Assembly: GCA_000434615.1 (NCBI GenBank) | Contig: FR880815.1 | Coordinates: 49,725-113,724, forward strand | Length of the DNA stretch: 64,000 nucleotides | DNA from: Clostridium sp. CAG:510 | Lineage (GTDB): Bacteria; Bacillota; Clostridia; Lachnospirales; Lachnospiraceae | Direction: 5' to 3' | In this document: positions 52,162 to 61,431 of the stretch, piece after piece | How the letters are laid out: each line of letters starts with the position of its first letter | Numbering within the stretch: the first letter of the stretch is position 1 | The notes under the pieces: generated by a model | Told to the model about the DNA's origin: nothing | Seen by the model: the letters and a program-made list of their open reading frames with translations, nothing else | Database searches by the model: none | Made by a program: the position numbers and the translations under genes

Positions 52162-53679
52162 ATGAACATACTGCAGATGAGAAATATTTCAAAAAGCTTT
52201 GGCGGTGTCAAGGCAAACGACAATATCTGGCTGAGTGTGGAACAGGGAGAAGTACATACGCTGCTTGGAGAAAACGGAGCCGGAAAGAGTACTCTTATGA
52301 GTATTCTGACCGGGCTCTACCAGCCGGATGAGGGCGAAATCTTTTATCAGGGAAATGTGGTAAAAATCACATCGCCGAAAGAGGCGGTAAGGTTTGGAAT
52401 CGGCATGGTATATCAGCATTTTATGCTGGTGGAAAACATGACGGTTTTCGAGAATATAATTCTTGGGCTGTCAAAAGGAAACAGTATATTTATCCAGAAG
52501 AATAAGATGCGTGCCGAAATTGAACAACTGGCAGAAAAATATGGACTGCAGGTGGAGTTTGATAAGCTGATTTCAGACATTTCCGTGGGAGAACAGCAGA
52601 GAGTAGAAATATTGAAGGCACTGTACCGGGATGTGGATTTACTGGTGCTTGATGAGCCGACCGCCGTATTGACGGATGCAGAAGTTGCCGGACTGTTTGA
52701 AATCATCCATAAGCTGACTGCAGATAAAAAATCGGTCATTTTCATTTCACATAAGATGAAAGAGGTCATGGAAATCAGTGACCGGATTACCATTTTAAGA
52801 AGTGGAAAATCTGTCAGAACGGTGAAAAAAGCGGATACGACAGAGGAAGAACTTACCAATCTGATGGTGGGAAAGAAGCTGCAGGAGCAGCTTGTGGAGA
52901 AATCCATGGACCAGAAGGAAGACGTGTTAAAGCTCGAAAAAGTTTCCTTCCATCGTCAGAACAAGCACAACGGGCTGAATGATATTTCCCTGGAAGTTAA
53001 AAAAGGACAAATTGTCGGTGTGGCAGGTGTCGACGGAAACGGACAATCACAGCTTGCACTGATGGCATCGGGCAATCTGGTACCGGAGAGCGGAGAAGTG
53101 TACATAAACGGGGAAAAGATAAAACATTTTACGCCGGAGACATTTATCCGGAAAAAAGTGTCTCATATTCCGGAAGACCGCAACAGGATGGGTCTGGTAG
53201 GCGATATGACGATTGCGGAAAACCTTATTTTAAAGGAGACGGACGGAGAACGCTTTTCCTATGGACGGGGACTTTATTTAAGAAAAGATAAAATTCACAC
53301 ATACGCCCAAAAGATGCAGCAGGAAAATGATATCCGCTGCCTTGACATGGAGCAGGCGGTGCGCAGCCTGTCAGGCGGAAACCAGCAGAAGGTGATTCTC
53401 GCAAGAGAATTGCAGAGCACACCGGATCTTTTGATTGCAATGCATCCGACAAGAGGACTTGATATCGGCGCATCGGAATTTGTCCATGAACAGATGCTGC
53501 GGGAAAAGAAACGCGGCTGTGGAATTTTGTTAATCAGTGCCAACCTGGATGAGATTATTAAACTTGCGGACGTTATTGTTGTAATGTTTGAAGGAAAAAT
53601 TATGGGAACGTTCCCGGGAATAAATCCTCCGATTGACAAGATATCGATGGCAATGACAGGAAGAGGTGAGACGGCATGA
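52162..53679 (+). CDS. ABC transporter ATPase, two-domain (nucleoside type)
   Basis: A 505-residue protein with two ATP-binding domains. The first has LGENGAGKSTLMSIL near residue 35 and ISVGEQQRVEILKALYRDVDLLVLDEPTAVL near 140. The second has GVDGNGQSQLALMASG (divergent Walker A, Gln in place of Lys-Ser/Thr) near 292 and LSGGNQQKVILARELQSTPD near 400. The same asymmetry is seen in sugar and nucleoside importers of the RbsA/YufO class. The start ATG 52162 follows GAGGA; the permease gene overlaps its end by 4 bp. Confidence 0.93.
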   Translation: MNILQMRNISKSFGGVKANDNIWLSVEQGEVHTLLGENGAGKSTLMSILTGLYQPDEGEIFYQGNVVKITSPKEAVRFGIGMVYQHFMLVENMTVFENIILGLSKGNSIFIQKNKMRAEIEQLAEKYGLQVEFDKLISDISVGEQQRVEILKALYRDVDLLVLDEPTAVLTDAEVAGLFEIIHKLTADKKSVIFISHKMKEVMEISDRITILRSGKSVRTVKKADTTEEELTNLMVGKKLQEQLVEKSMDQKEDVLKLEKVSFHRQNKHNGLNDISLEVKKGQIVGVAGVDGNGQSQLALMASGNLVPESGEVYINGEKIKHFTPETFIRKKVSHIPEDRNRMGLVGDMTIAENLILKETDGERFSYGRGLYLRKDKIHTYAQKMQQENDIRCLDMEQAVRSLSGGNQQKVILARELQSTPDLLIAMHPTRGLDIGASEFVHEQMLREKKRGCGILLISANLDEIIKLADVIVVMFEGKIMGTFPGINPPIDKISMAMTGRGETA

Positions 53680-54734
53680 AAAAAATAGAAGGATTGATCA
53701 TCCCGCTTATTGCGGTGCTGTTAGCGTTTCTGGTGGGCGGAATCATCATGGCAGAACTCGGAACAAATCCATTTACGGCGTATGCAGCACTGTTTATGGG
53801 AGCATTCGGAAGCAGTTCCATGCTGGCGCAGACGCTGGCACTGACGTGTCCGCTGATGTTTACTTCACTGGCAGCGGCTTTTGCATACAAATGCGGCGTG
53901 TTTAACCTCGGCGGTGAAGGACAGTTTATCATGGGAGCAGTTGCAGCCGTGACACTGTTGGAGCTTACCGGAATAAAGGGAACGGCAGGAATCATCTGTG
54001 CCCTGCTTGTAAGTGTGATTGCCGGCGGCGTCTGGGCATTGATTCCAGGAATCTTAAAAATCCGGCGTGGCCTGAATGAGATGATTGTAAGCATCATGTT
54101 AAACTATATTGCCACACTTATCATGAGTCTTGTGTACACGAACATTTTCCGGGATGGAAGTATTCCGCAGACAGCGGAAATAGACGGCAGCTTAAAACTC
54201 CCGTTTTTATCGGCGGGCTTCCGGGTTCATTATGGAATTATCATTGCACTGATTGTGGGGCTTTTGCTCTATTACATCATGTTTCACACCTCGTATGGAT
54301 TTAAAGTCAGGGCAGTGGGGAATAACCTGACGGCGACAAAAATCAACGGCTTTAGGGTGAATTTCATAATGCTTTCGGCGTTTGTTCTTTCGGGAGCAAT
54401 TGCAGGATTAGGAGGTTCAACAGAGCTTTTGGGAAAACAGTTCCGTCTGCAAAGCGGTTTTGGTTCCGGTTTCGGATTTGACGGCGTTGCAATTGCATTG
54501 ATTGCAGAATTAAACCCGATTGGAGCGCTTGTAATATCCTTTTTATTTGCGGTTCTCAGAAAAGGTTCCATTGCACTTCAGGTTTCCATGGGCGTTCCAA
54601 CAGCCATTGCGGAGATGATACAGGCGCTCATCATCATTTTTGCGGTGGGAGGAACTGCAATCGTAAAAAGAAAATCTTTAAGCGGTAAAAGAGAAAAGCG
54701 TATTTTAAGGAAAGAAAAGGAGGCAGCGGTGTAA
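53676..54734 (+). CDS. ABC transporter permease (nucleoside type, first subunit)
   Basis: A 352-residue membrane protein with about nine hydrophobic segments of the branched-chain amino acid/ribose/nucleoside permease family (YufP/BmpC-like): ALTCPLMFTSLAAAFAYKCG, FNLGGEGQFIMGAVAAV, NEMIVSIMLNYIA, and FGSGFGFDGVAIALIAELNP near 270. It overlaps the ATPase gene (ATGA) and the next permease gene by one base. Confidence 0.92.
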   Translation: MKKIEGLIIPLIAVLLAFLVGGIIMAELGTNPFTAYAALFMGAFGSSSMLAQTLALTCPLMFTSLAAAFAYKCGVFNLGGEGQFIMGAVAAVTLLELTGIKGTAGIICALLVSVIAGGVWALIPGILKIRRGLNEMIVSIMLNYIATLIMSLVYTNIFRDGSIPQTAEIDGSLKLPFLSAGFRVHYGIIIALIVGLLLYYIMFHTSYGFKVRAVGNNLTATKINGFRVNFIMLSAFVLSGAIAGLGGSTELLGKQFRLQSGFGSGFGFDGVAIALIAELNPIGALVISFLFAVLRKGSIALQVSMGVPTAIAEMIQALIIIFAVGGTAIVKRKSLSGKREKRILRKEKEAAV

Positions 54735-55675
54735 TGAGTGAGATTTTAAATGCAAATTTTATTCTGAATTTACTGATGGCAACCATCCGTATTGCAACGC
54801 CGCTTCTTCTGGTTGCAATTGGAGAACTGTACTCCGAGCGCGCGGGAATGTGCAATATCGGTCTGGACGGTCTGATGTCAATCGGTGCTCTGTTTGGATT
54901 CGTGGTAGGGTATTACACACAGAATCCGTGGCTTGCAATTCTTGCGGCAGGCGCCGTTGGAGTCTGCATCAATCTGATATATGCGTATGCGACAATCAAT
55001 CTCGGTGCGGACCAGATTGTATATGGCATGGCAATCAATATTTTGTGTCCGGCACTGGCGGGATTTTTGTATAAGATATTATTTTCCAATACTTCATCCC
55101 TGTTACAGGGGGTGACGATGAAGACGCTTCCTATCCCGCTGTTGTCAAAAATTCCGGTGGTTGGGCAGATTTTCTTCCAAAATTCACCGCTTGTATATCT
55201 TGCATACCTTTTGGTTCCGTTATCATATGTATTTTTTTATAAGACAAAGGCGGGACTTAGCTACCGCGCGGTAGGGGAATATCCGAGAGCGGCGGAAACG
55301 CTTGGTATCAATGTAATCCTGAAAAAATACCTTTCCTGTATTATCTGCGGGGCAATGGCGGCAATTGGCGGAGCATTTTTAACGGTGTGCTACACCAATA
55401 CATACTCCGAAGGAATTGTTGCGGGAAGAGGATTTATTGCACTGTCAGCCGTTATTTTCGGAAAATGGACACCATTCGGAATCCTTATGGCATGTCTGGT
55501 TTTCGGGTTCTGTGATGCTCTCCAGATCCGGTTACAGCTTGTAAGCAGTGTGGTTCCGTATCAGATATTCCAGATGATTCCATATCTGTTTACACTTATC
55601 ATTCTCATTGCATTTGGAATGAAAAAACTTGGACCAAAGGCGAATGGAATGGCTTATTTCAGGGAGGAACGCTAA
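54734..55675 (+). CDS. ABC transporter permease (nucleoside type, second subunit)
   Basis: A 313-residue membrane protein with 8-9 helices of the same family (YufQ-like): RIATPLLLVAIGELYSERAG, CNIGLDGLMSIGALFGF, NLGADQIVYGMAINILCPAL, and AGRGFIALSAVIFGKWTPFG near 232. With the first permease it forms the heterodimeric channel. Its stop overlaps the start of the amidohydrolase gene by one base, so transport and metabolism are translationally linked. Confidence 0.92.
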   Translation: MSEILNANFILNLLMATIRIATPLLLVAIGELYSERAGMCNIGLDGLMSIGALFGFVVGYYTQNPWLAILAAGAVGVCINLIYAYATINLGADQIVYGMAINILCPALAGFLYKILFSNTSSLLQGVTMKTLPIPLLSKIPVVGQIFFQNSPLVYLAYLLVPLSYVFFYKTKAGLSYRAVGEYPRAAETLGINVILKKYLSCIICGAMAAIGGAFLTVCYTNTYSEGIVAGRGFIALSAVIFGKWTPFGILMACLVFGFCDALQIRLQLVSSVVPYQIFQMIPYLFTLIILIAFGMKKLGPKANGMAYFREER

Positions 55676-57033
55676 TGGAAGAGATCAATATTTTTATGAA
55701 CGGTACTGTGGTGACACGGGATGATGCCAACCGGGTTATAAAAGACGGAGTGGTTGTCTGTCAGGGAGATAAGATACGTTCCGTCGGAAAAAGAGGTGAG
55801 ATTCCGGAACTGCCGCAGGGCGCAAATATTATCGATGCGAAAGGCGGTCTGATTATGCCGGGGTATATCAATCCTCACTCACATGCGTACTGCTCTCTGG
55901 TGCGCGGCTATCAGATTCCGGGATTTGTGCCGGACGGATTTATGGACAATCTGAGAAACAAATGGTGGTTTGTGGACGGACAGTTTACCATAGAACAATG
56001 CCGCAGCATGGCAGAGGTTTCGTTTCTGGAAGCGGTAAAAAACGGTGTGACAACCGAGTTTGACCATCATGCCTCCTATGGAGCGGTGACGGGAAGTCTT
56101 GCACAGTTCAGTGAAGCAGCAGAACAAATAGGATTGCGTACCTGCCTGTGTTTTGAAGTGTCGGACAGAGCCGGAAAAGAAGCGGCAAGACAGGCAGTCA
56201 ATGAAAATATCCGCTGTATAAAGGAAGCAAAGCCAAATCCTATACGGAAGGGCATGATGGGACTCCATGCATCCTTTACACTGTCGGATGAAACGCTCGC
56301 TTATGCGGCAGAGCGGATGGAAAGCGAAAATGCGTATCATATTCACATTGCGGAGTGCAGAGAGGACGAGGAGGATTGTCAGAAGCGTTATGCCTGCTCC
56401 ATTACAAAACGGTTAGAACGTTTTGGGATGTTGGGAGAAAAAACGTTAATTGCACACGGAGTGTATCTGGACGGAGAAGAACTTTCACTTATAAAAGAAA
56501 AAAATGCGATGGTTGTCACAAATCCGGAATCCAATATGAATAACGGTGTGGATATGCCGCCCTGGGAGGAACTTTGCAGGAGAAACATTATCACAGGGTT
56601 TGGAATGGATGGATTTGGACATGACGTTCCAACTGTCTGGCGAATCGGCAATGCGCTGTACAAATATAAGACCCGTGATATCAACAGCGGCTGGACACAA
56701 TTACCCGAGATGATTTTTGAAGGGAATGCACAGATTGCCAGCACCATTTTTGAAACAAAAATCGGAAAGCTGCAAAAAGGGTATCAGGCAGATGTGATTG
56801 TTGTTGATTATCAGCCGCCCACACCGCTTGACGAAACGACGGTCAACGCACATCTTCTTTTTGGCACCGGTGGAAAAGATACGGTTACCACAATGTGCAA
56901 TGGACGCCTTCTGATGAAGGACCGCAGAATGCTTACGACCGATGAAGAAAAAATAGAGGCAGAGTCCAGAAAACAGGCTGAAAAGCTTTGGAGACACTGC
57001 AATATGATACGGACAGGTGGTGAGGCGGTATGA
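55675..57033 (+). CDS. SsnA-like metal-dependent amidohydrolase
   Basis: A 452-residue amidohydrolase-fold enzyme. Metal ligands are in NPHSHAYC near residue 63, HIHIAE near 223, LIAHGVYL near 262 and the Asp in GFGMDGFGHD near 318. Specific strings (NKWWFVDGQFTIEQC, TTEFDHHASYGAVTGSL, CFEVSDRAG, NPESNMNNGVD, DYQPPTPLDE) follow the E. coli SsnA pattern closely. SsnA-type enzymes occur in anaerobic purine/urate degradation clusters; other relatives deaminate guanine or triazines. Here it probably deaminates or ring-opens the imported compound. It overlaps MmgE/PrpD by 4 bp. Confidence 0.88.
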   Translation: MEEINIFMNGTVVTRDDANRVIKDGVVVCQGDKIRSVGKRGEIPELPQGANIIDAKGGLIMPGYINPHSHAYCSLVRGYQIPGFVPDGFMDNLRNKWWFVDGQFTIEQCRSMAEVSFLEAVKNGVTTEFDHHASYGAVTGSLAQFSEAAEQIGLRTCLCFEVSDRAGKEAARQAVNENIRCIKEAKPNPIRKGMMGLHASFTLSDETLAYAAERMESENAYHIHIAECREDEEDCQKRYACSITKRLERFGMLGEKTLIAHGVYLDGEELSLIKEKNAMVVTNPESNMNNGVDMPPWEELCRRNIITGFGMDGFGHDVPTVWRIGNALYKYKTRDINSGWTQLPEMIFEGNAQIASTIFETKIGKLQKGYQADVIVVDYQPPTPLDETTVNAHLLFGTGGKDTVTTMCNGRLLMKDRRMLTTDEEKIEAESRKQAEKLWRHCNMIRTGGEAV

Positions 57034-58328
57034 ATGAACTCGAGCAGGGTGTATATGAACAGGCAGAATTTATAGGAAGACTTTCCTGGAAGGAACTTCC
57101 GCAGGCGGTAAAGCAGCGTGCTGCATGGGTGGTGCTTGATTCAATAGGCTGTATTTTAAAAGGGCTTGGAGAAAAGGAAATACCGGCAGACAAAGATGAT
57201 GCAGTGATTGCTGTCACGGAAGCAATGGTTTCCACAGAACTCTATGAGGGAAACCGCAAGGCAGTCGGACATCCGGCGTGCCATATTCTTCCGTATCTGT
57301 TTGTAACTTGTCGGGATAAACCGATGGAGAAATTTTACCGTGCTTTTGTTGCAGCGTATGAAATTGCATCCCGCTGGGGTGCAGCCATTCATTTTCCTAA
57401 TCATGTGCTCGGACACGGAACCATGATGACAACCGGAGTGGCGGCGGTAGTTGCGGTAATGCAGGAGCTTCCGGTCGAGGAAACCTATGAACTGCTTTTG
57501 CTTGCGGCATCTTTGCCGCAGGTATCGGTATGGCAGTCCGTGTATGACGGAAGCAGACTGCATGATGTATATGCGGGCATTGCCGCAGTTGTGACGGACC
57601 ATCTTCTTCCTCTTGTAAAACGTGGAGTGAAAAGTGACGGAAAGATTGTGGAAAGTGTCTACCGGAAAGTGATGGGAGCAGATATTTTTCCCGAGAAACT
57701 GTCAAAAGGTCTTGGAACAGAATATGTACTTTGCAGTAACTATTTTAAGGTGCATACGGGCTGCCGCTTCATTCATCCGTTTGCGGATGTCTTAAAAGAG
57801 GAGCTTGCGCAGGGACTTTCTAAAAATCAGGTGGAAGGAATCGATGTATTTACCTATAAAAAAGCAGCACAGATTGGTGATGAGAGTGTTCCGAATGATC
57901 TTGCGGCAAAGTTTTCAACACCGGTGTCGCTTGCGGTACTGCTTGAAAAAGGAAGCCTGTCGCCGGACAGCATTAGAAACTGTGAAAAGGATGCCGCTGT
58001 TACACGCTGGACGGGAAAAATTCATCTGCATGAGGATACTTCTTACAATGAGCTTCTTCCGGAGAAGCGGGGCGGCAGAATAGAGCTTCACTTAAAGGAC
58101 GGAGAAAACAAAATTATAGAAACGTTTCATGCAGTAGGGGATTTTGACAACCCCAGACCTTATACGGAAGAAGAGTTAAAGGAGAAATTTCAGGCAAACG
58201 CGGACGGACGGATGACGGCGCAGGAGATAAACCTGACGGAACAGCGGATATTAGAAGAACAGGACGGTATCTTAGGAGATGTCATTCCTGTATTTTATGA
58301 GAAAGTAGGGATACGTGCGTATGAGTAG
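57030..58328 (+). CDS. MmgE/PrpD-family protein
   Basis: A 432-residue member of the MmgE/PrpD fold (VLDSIGCILKGLGEKE near residue 30; AFVAAYEIASRWGAAIHFPN near 110, then LGHGTMMTTGVAAVVAVMQ near 130; CRFIHPFADVL near 245). Known relatives are 2-methylcitrate dehydratase, cis-aconitate decarboxylase and iminodisuccinate epimerase. Here it may dehydrate, isomerise or epimerise an acid produced by the amidohydrolase. Propionate (prp) genes are absent, so a methylcitrate role is unlikely. Confidence 0.88.
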   Translation: MNELEQGVYEQAEFIGRLSWKELPQAVKQRAAWVVLDSIGCILKGLGEKEIPADKDDAVIAVTEAMVSTELYEGNRKAVGHPACHILPYLFVTCRDKPMEKFYRAFVAAYEIASRWGAAIHFPNHVLGHGTMMTTGVAAVVAVMQELPVEETYELLLLAASLPQVSVWQSVYDGSRLHDVYAGIAAVVTDHLLPLVKRGVKSDGKIVESVYRKVMGADIFPEKLSKGLGTEYVLCSNYFKVHTGCRFIHPFADVLKEELAQGLSKNQVEGIDVFTYKKAAQIGDESVPNDLAAKFSTPVSLAVLLEKGSLSPDSIRNCEKDAAVTRWTGKIHLHEDTSYNELLPEKRGGRIELHLKDGENKIIETFHAVGDFDNPRPYTEEELKEKFQANADGRMTAQEINLTEQRILEEQDGILGDVIPVFYEKVGIRAYE

Positions 58329-59436
58329 AACAGATTTTTTATATTTGTCAGAGCCGGATTTAATCAAGACAGGAGTTCTTGATGCGGCAAAATGTATAAA
58401 TGTATGTGAAGAAGTATTTCGGATTTTACATGAAGGAGATTATCTGATGGGAGGTCCGAATCATAATGAGCATGGACTGGTTCTGGTATTTCCAAAGGAA
58501 ACAAAATTTGAACATATGCCGGTTGCAGGGCCGGAGAGGCGTTTTATCTCTATGCCGGCATATCTCGGCGGAAGATTTGCGGTCTGCGGAGAAAAATGGT
58601 ATGGCTCAAATGTAAAGAATCCAAAGGAACGTGGACTTCCACGCTCTATCTTAAATGTGACAATCAATGACCCGGACACCTGTGAGCCGCTGGCATATAT
58701 GTCCGGAAATTTAATCAGCTCCATGCGGACAGGCTGTATCCCGGGCGTTGGGGTGCGTTATCTTGCAAATAAGGATGCGGAGACCATCAGTGTGGTAGGT
58801 GTTGGGCCTATCCAGAAGGCAACCCTTCTGGCAATGAAGTCCGAACTGAAAAATCTGAAACGGGTCGTGGCAAAAGCAGCGCATCTGGAACGTGCACAGG
58901 CATTCGTAGAATGGGCAAAGGAAGAACTCGGACTGGAAGGCTGTGCGAAAGAAAGCATGGAGGAAGCAATCCGGCTTGGGGATGTGGTAAGCATTGCCGC
59001 ATCACCGAAGGAACCGCTGTATTTAAAGGATGAATGGTTAAAGGAAGGTGCAACCGTTCTTCTCACATCACCGATTGAAGCGGATGATGCATTCTGGCTG
59101 AACAATAAGCTGGTATTCGATAACACGAAAATGCACGAGGCATATTATGACGAGGCAGTTAAGCTTGGCGATATCACAAAGGCGTGCAACGGCTGGGGCA
59201 AGATGTATGCACTTATGGAACAGGGCAGACTGGCAGTATTAGAACAGCAAATCAGTTTGGGCGATGTGGTTACAGAGCCGTCTTACGGCAGAAAAACGCC
59301 GCAGGAAAAACAGATTTTTGTAACAAGCGGACAGGTGTTATTTGATATTGCCTGGGGATATGAACTTTACCGGGAAGCCCTGAAGAAGGGAATAGGTACA
59401 AAGTTAAATCTCTGGCAGGAGCCATATTGGACATAA
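58321..59436 (+). CDS. Ornithine cyclodeaminase/mu-crystallin-like protein
   Basis: A 371-residue protein with an OCD-type dimerisation domain (residues about 1-130), a Rossmann domain (ETISVVGVGPIQKATLLAMKS near 158), MSGNLISSMRTGCIPGVGVRYLA near 128 and EWLKEGATVLLTS near 238. This subgroup is annotated in some databases as tyramine oxidase subunit B, a label with little support here. Family members cyclise, reduce or oxidise amino acids or imines using NAD(P). The ATG 58321 is preferred to the GTG at 58315; either way it overlaps the previous gene. Confidence 0.82.
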   Translation: MSRTDFLYLSEPDLIKTGVLDAAKCINVCEEVFRILHEGDYLMGGPNHNEHGLVLVFPKETKFEHMPVAGPERRFISMPAYLGGRFAVCGEKWYGSNVKNPKERGLPRSILNVTINDPDTCEPLAYMSGNLISSMRTGCIPGVGVRYLANKDAETISVVGVGPIQKATLLAMKSELKNLKRVVAKAAHLERAQAFVEWAKEELGLEGCAKESMEEAIRLGDVVSIAASPKEPLYLKDEWLKEGATVLLTSPIEADDAFWLNNKLVFDNTKMHEAYYDEAVKLGDITKACNGWGKMYALMEQGRLAVLEQQISLGDVVTEPSYGRKTPQEKQIFVTSGQVLFDIAWGYELYREALKKGIGTKLNLWQEPYWT

Positions 59437-59482
59437 AAACAGGTATCAAAAAATTATTTATATAGAAAAGGAGAGAACGATT

Positions 59483-60319
59483 ATGGAAAAGAAAATTTTT
59501 AAAGCAGCAGCCGCAAACATGGATTGTGTATTGGGAGATGTAGCCGCAAACCTGAAAAAGATGGAAAAAATGTGCATTGAGGCATCCAAAGAAGGAGCAT
59601 CCGCCATTGTATTTCCGGAACTTGCAGTGACCGGTTACAGCCCGGTGTTAATCGCAGAAAAATTTTATGAAATTTCAGAGCCGGTTCCGGGACCGAGCAC
59701 CGACTTCTTATGTGAGGTTGCAAAGGCAACAGGTTTGTATATCATCACCGGATTTTCAGAAAAAAGTTCTGTTCCCGGTAGACTTTATAACACCCAGGTT
59801 TCCATTTCTCCGGAAGGAAAAATTGTGGGCGTTTACCGCAAAATTCATGTATGGGGACTGGAAAAACTTTACTGGAAAGAAAGCACGGACTGCAAATTTA
59901 CGACATTTGAAATGCCGATGTGCAAAGCGGGAACGATGATCTGTTATGATACCTGTTTCCCGGAGACAGCAAAGACACTGGCGCTGATGGGTGCAAATGT
60001 AATTTTTGATTCTGCGGCATGGAGAATTCAGGAAGCAGACCTGTGGGAGCTTTTCACAAGATGCAGAGCAGTTGAAAATCATGTATTTATGATTTGTGCA
60101 AACCGTTGCGGAGTTGAGGGTGATTCTACCTTAAACGGTGAGAGCCGGATTATCGGACCCCGCGGAAACGTGCTGGCAGCAGCCGGAAGAGAAGAAGAAA
60201 TCATTTATGCGGATATTGATATTGATGCCTGCATCAAGGATAATGCAATGATGCTTTCTTATATGAAGGACAGAAGACCGGAGGCATACTCTCTGGTAAC
60301 GGATTGCACAAACTTCTAA
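59483..60319 (+). CDS. Carbon-nitrogen hydrolase (nitrilase family), complete catalytic triad
   Basis: A 278-residue nitrilase-superfamily amidase. The triad is complete: Glu46 in VFPELAVTGY, Lys120 in VYRKIHVWG and Cys154 in GTMICYDTCFPE. Relatives include beta-ureidopropionase, N-carbamoyl-D-amino-acid hydrolase and other amidases. After a reductase such as the PreA-like protein, an N-carbamoyl amide would be a logical substrate. GGAGAGAA precedes the ATG; a 46-bp gap separates it from the OCD-like gene. Confidence 0.9.
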   Translation: MEKKIFKAAAANMDCVLGDVAANLKKMEKMCIEASKEGASAIVFPELAVTGYSPVLIAEKFYEISEPVPGPSTDFLCEVAKATGLYIITGFSEKSSVPGRLYNTQVSISPEGKIVGVYRKIHVWGLEKLYWKESTDCKFTTFEMPMCKAGTMICYDTCFPETAKTLALMGANVIFDSAAWRIQEADLWELFTRCRAVENHVFMICANRCGVEGDSTLNGESRIIGPRGNVLAAAGREEEIIYADIDIDACIKDNAMMLSYMKDRRPEAYSLVTDCTNF

Positions 60320-60339
60320 CGGAAGGATAGGGATACGCG

Positions 60340-61422
60340 ATGGACATTACGACGACTTTGGCAGGAAAAACACTGGAAAATCCAATACTCCCGGGTTCCG
60401 GACCCATTGGCGGAACTGCGGAAAAATTAAATACACTGGCAGATATGGGACTTGGGGCACTTGTGACGAAAACCATTACGACACATGAACCGATTCTGAA
60501 GAGACCGTTTATTTACGGGGAGAAAAATTATATCATGAACTGTGAGCCATGGTCGGAGTATACATTTGAGACCTGGAAAGAGCAGTTTCTGCCGCAGGTT
60601 GCAGAGCATAAAAAACAGCCGCTGTTTGTCAGTCTGGGATACACGGACGAAGATATGCGATGTCTGATTCCGAAACTGGATGATTTTGCGGATGCCTATG
60701 AAATATCCACCCACTATGTAGGCAAAGACCTTGCACCGATGGAAAAGACCATGACGATGCTGCGGGAACTGACGGACAAGCCGGTTTATATGAAGGTGAG
60801 TCCGCATTTCCCGGATCCGGTGGCGTTTGCACAGATGGTCATGGAACATGGGGGAAACGGGATTGTAGCAATCAATTCCGTAGGCCCCTGCATGAAGATT
60901 GATCTGGAATCGCGCAGTGTCCCGATTGGAAATGCCAATGGACAGGTATGGCTGTCGGGACCTGCCATCAAGCCGATAGCACTTGCACTTGTCAATCAGA
61001 TAAAAAGCGCAGTACCGGAATGTGAAATTATCGGTGTGGGCGGAGTGGCGTCTGCAGAGGATGTACTGGAGTTTCTGCTGGCGGGAGCCAATGCCGTGGA
61101 AATTCTGTCTGCGGCGCTATTACAGGGAAGAGGCCTGTATACAAAAATAATCGAGGAACTGCCGTCTGCACTGAAAAAATATCATTTTTCTTCCATAAAA
61201 GAGGTAGTGGATACCGAGCTTCAAATCGGAACCGGAACGACAGAAAAAAGGACGCCTGTATTTGATAAGGAAAAGTGCGTGCACTGCGGACTCTGCGAAC
61301 AGGTCTGCCCGTTCTTTGCAATCGGGAATTCGGAACAGGACATTTCTGTCCGGAAAGATAAATGTATGGGATGCGGGCTCTGCCGCAGTCGTTGTCCGAG
61401 AAAGGCGATTTCGGGAGTGTAG
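60340..61422 (+). CDS. PreA-like dihydroorotate-dehydrogenase-fold flavoprotein with two 4Fe-4S clusters
   Basis: A 360-residue protein. Residues about 1-295 form an FMN-binding TIM barrel (ENPILPGSGPIGGTAEKL; VYMKVSPHFPD; EIIGVGGVASAEDVLEFLLAGANAVEI). Residues about 300-360 hold two ferredoxin motifs, CVHCGLCEQVCPF and CMGCGLCRSRCPRK. The architecture matches the PreA half of NAD-dependent dihydropyrimidine dehydrogenase. Two differences: no PreT (NADH/FAD subunit) gene is in the operon, and the loop that normally holds the catalytic Cys (NxSCPH) reads YEISTHYVGKD near 120-130. It probably reduces or oxidises a ring C=C or C=N bond using an electron donor made elsewhere. Confidence 0.85.
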   Translation: MDITTTLAGKTLENPILPGSGPIGGTAEKLNTLADMGLGALVTKTITTHEPILKRPFIYGEKNYIMNCEPWSEYTFETWKEQFLPQVAEHKKQPLFVSLGYTDEDMRCLIPKLDDFADAYEISTHYVGKDLAPMEKTMTMLRELTDKPVYMKVSPHFPDPVAFAQMVMEHGGNGIVAINSVGPCMKIDLESRSVPIGNANGQVWLSGPAIKPIALALVNQIKSAVPECEIIGVGGVASAEDVLEFLLAGANAVEILSAALLQGRGLYTKIIEELPSALKKYHFSSIKEVVDTELQIGTGTTEKRTPVFDKEKCVHCGLCEQVCPFFAIGNSEQDISVRKDKCMGCGLCRSRCPRKAISGV

Positions 61423-61431
61423 GTGAGTGGA

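Noticed and set aside
57030..58328. Methylcitrate (propionate) pathway gene
   Set aside because: The MmgE/PrpD protein has no prpB/prpC neighbours, and its operon context is nitrogen-compound uptake and hydrolysis.
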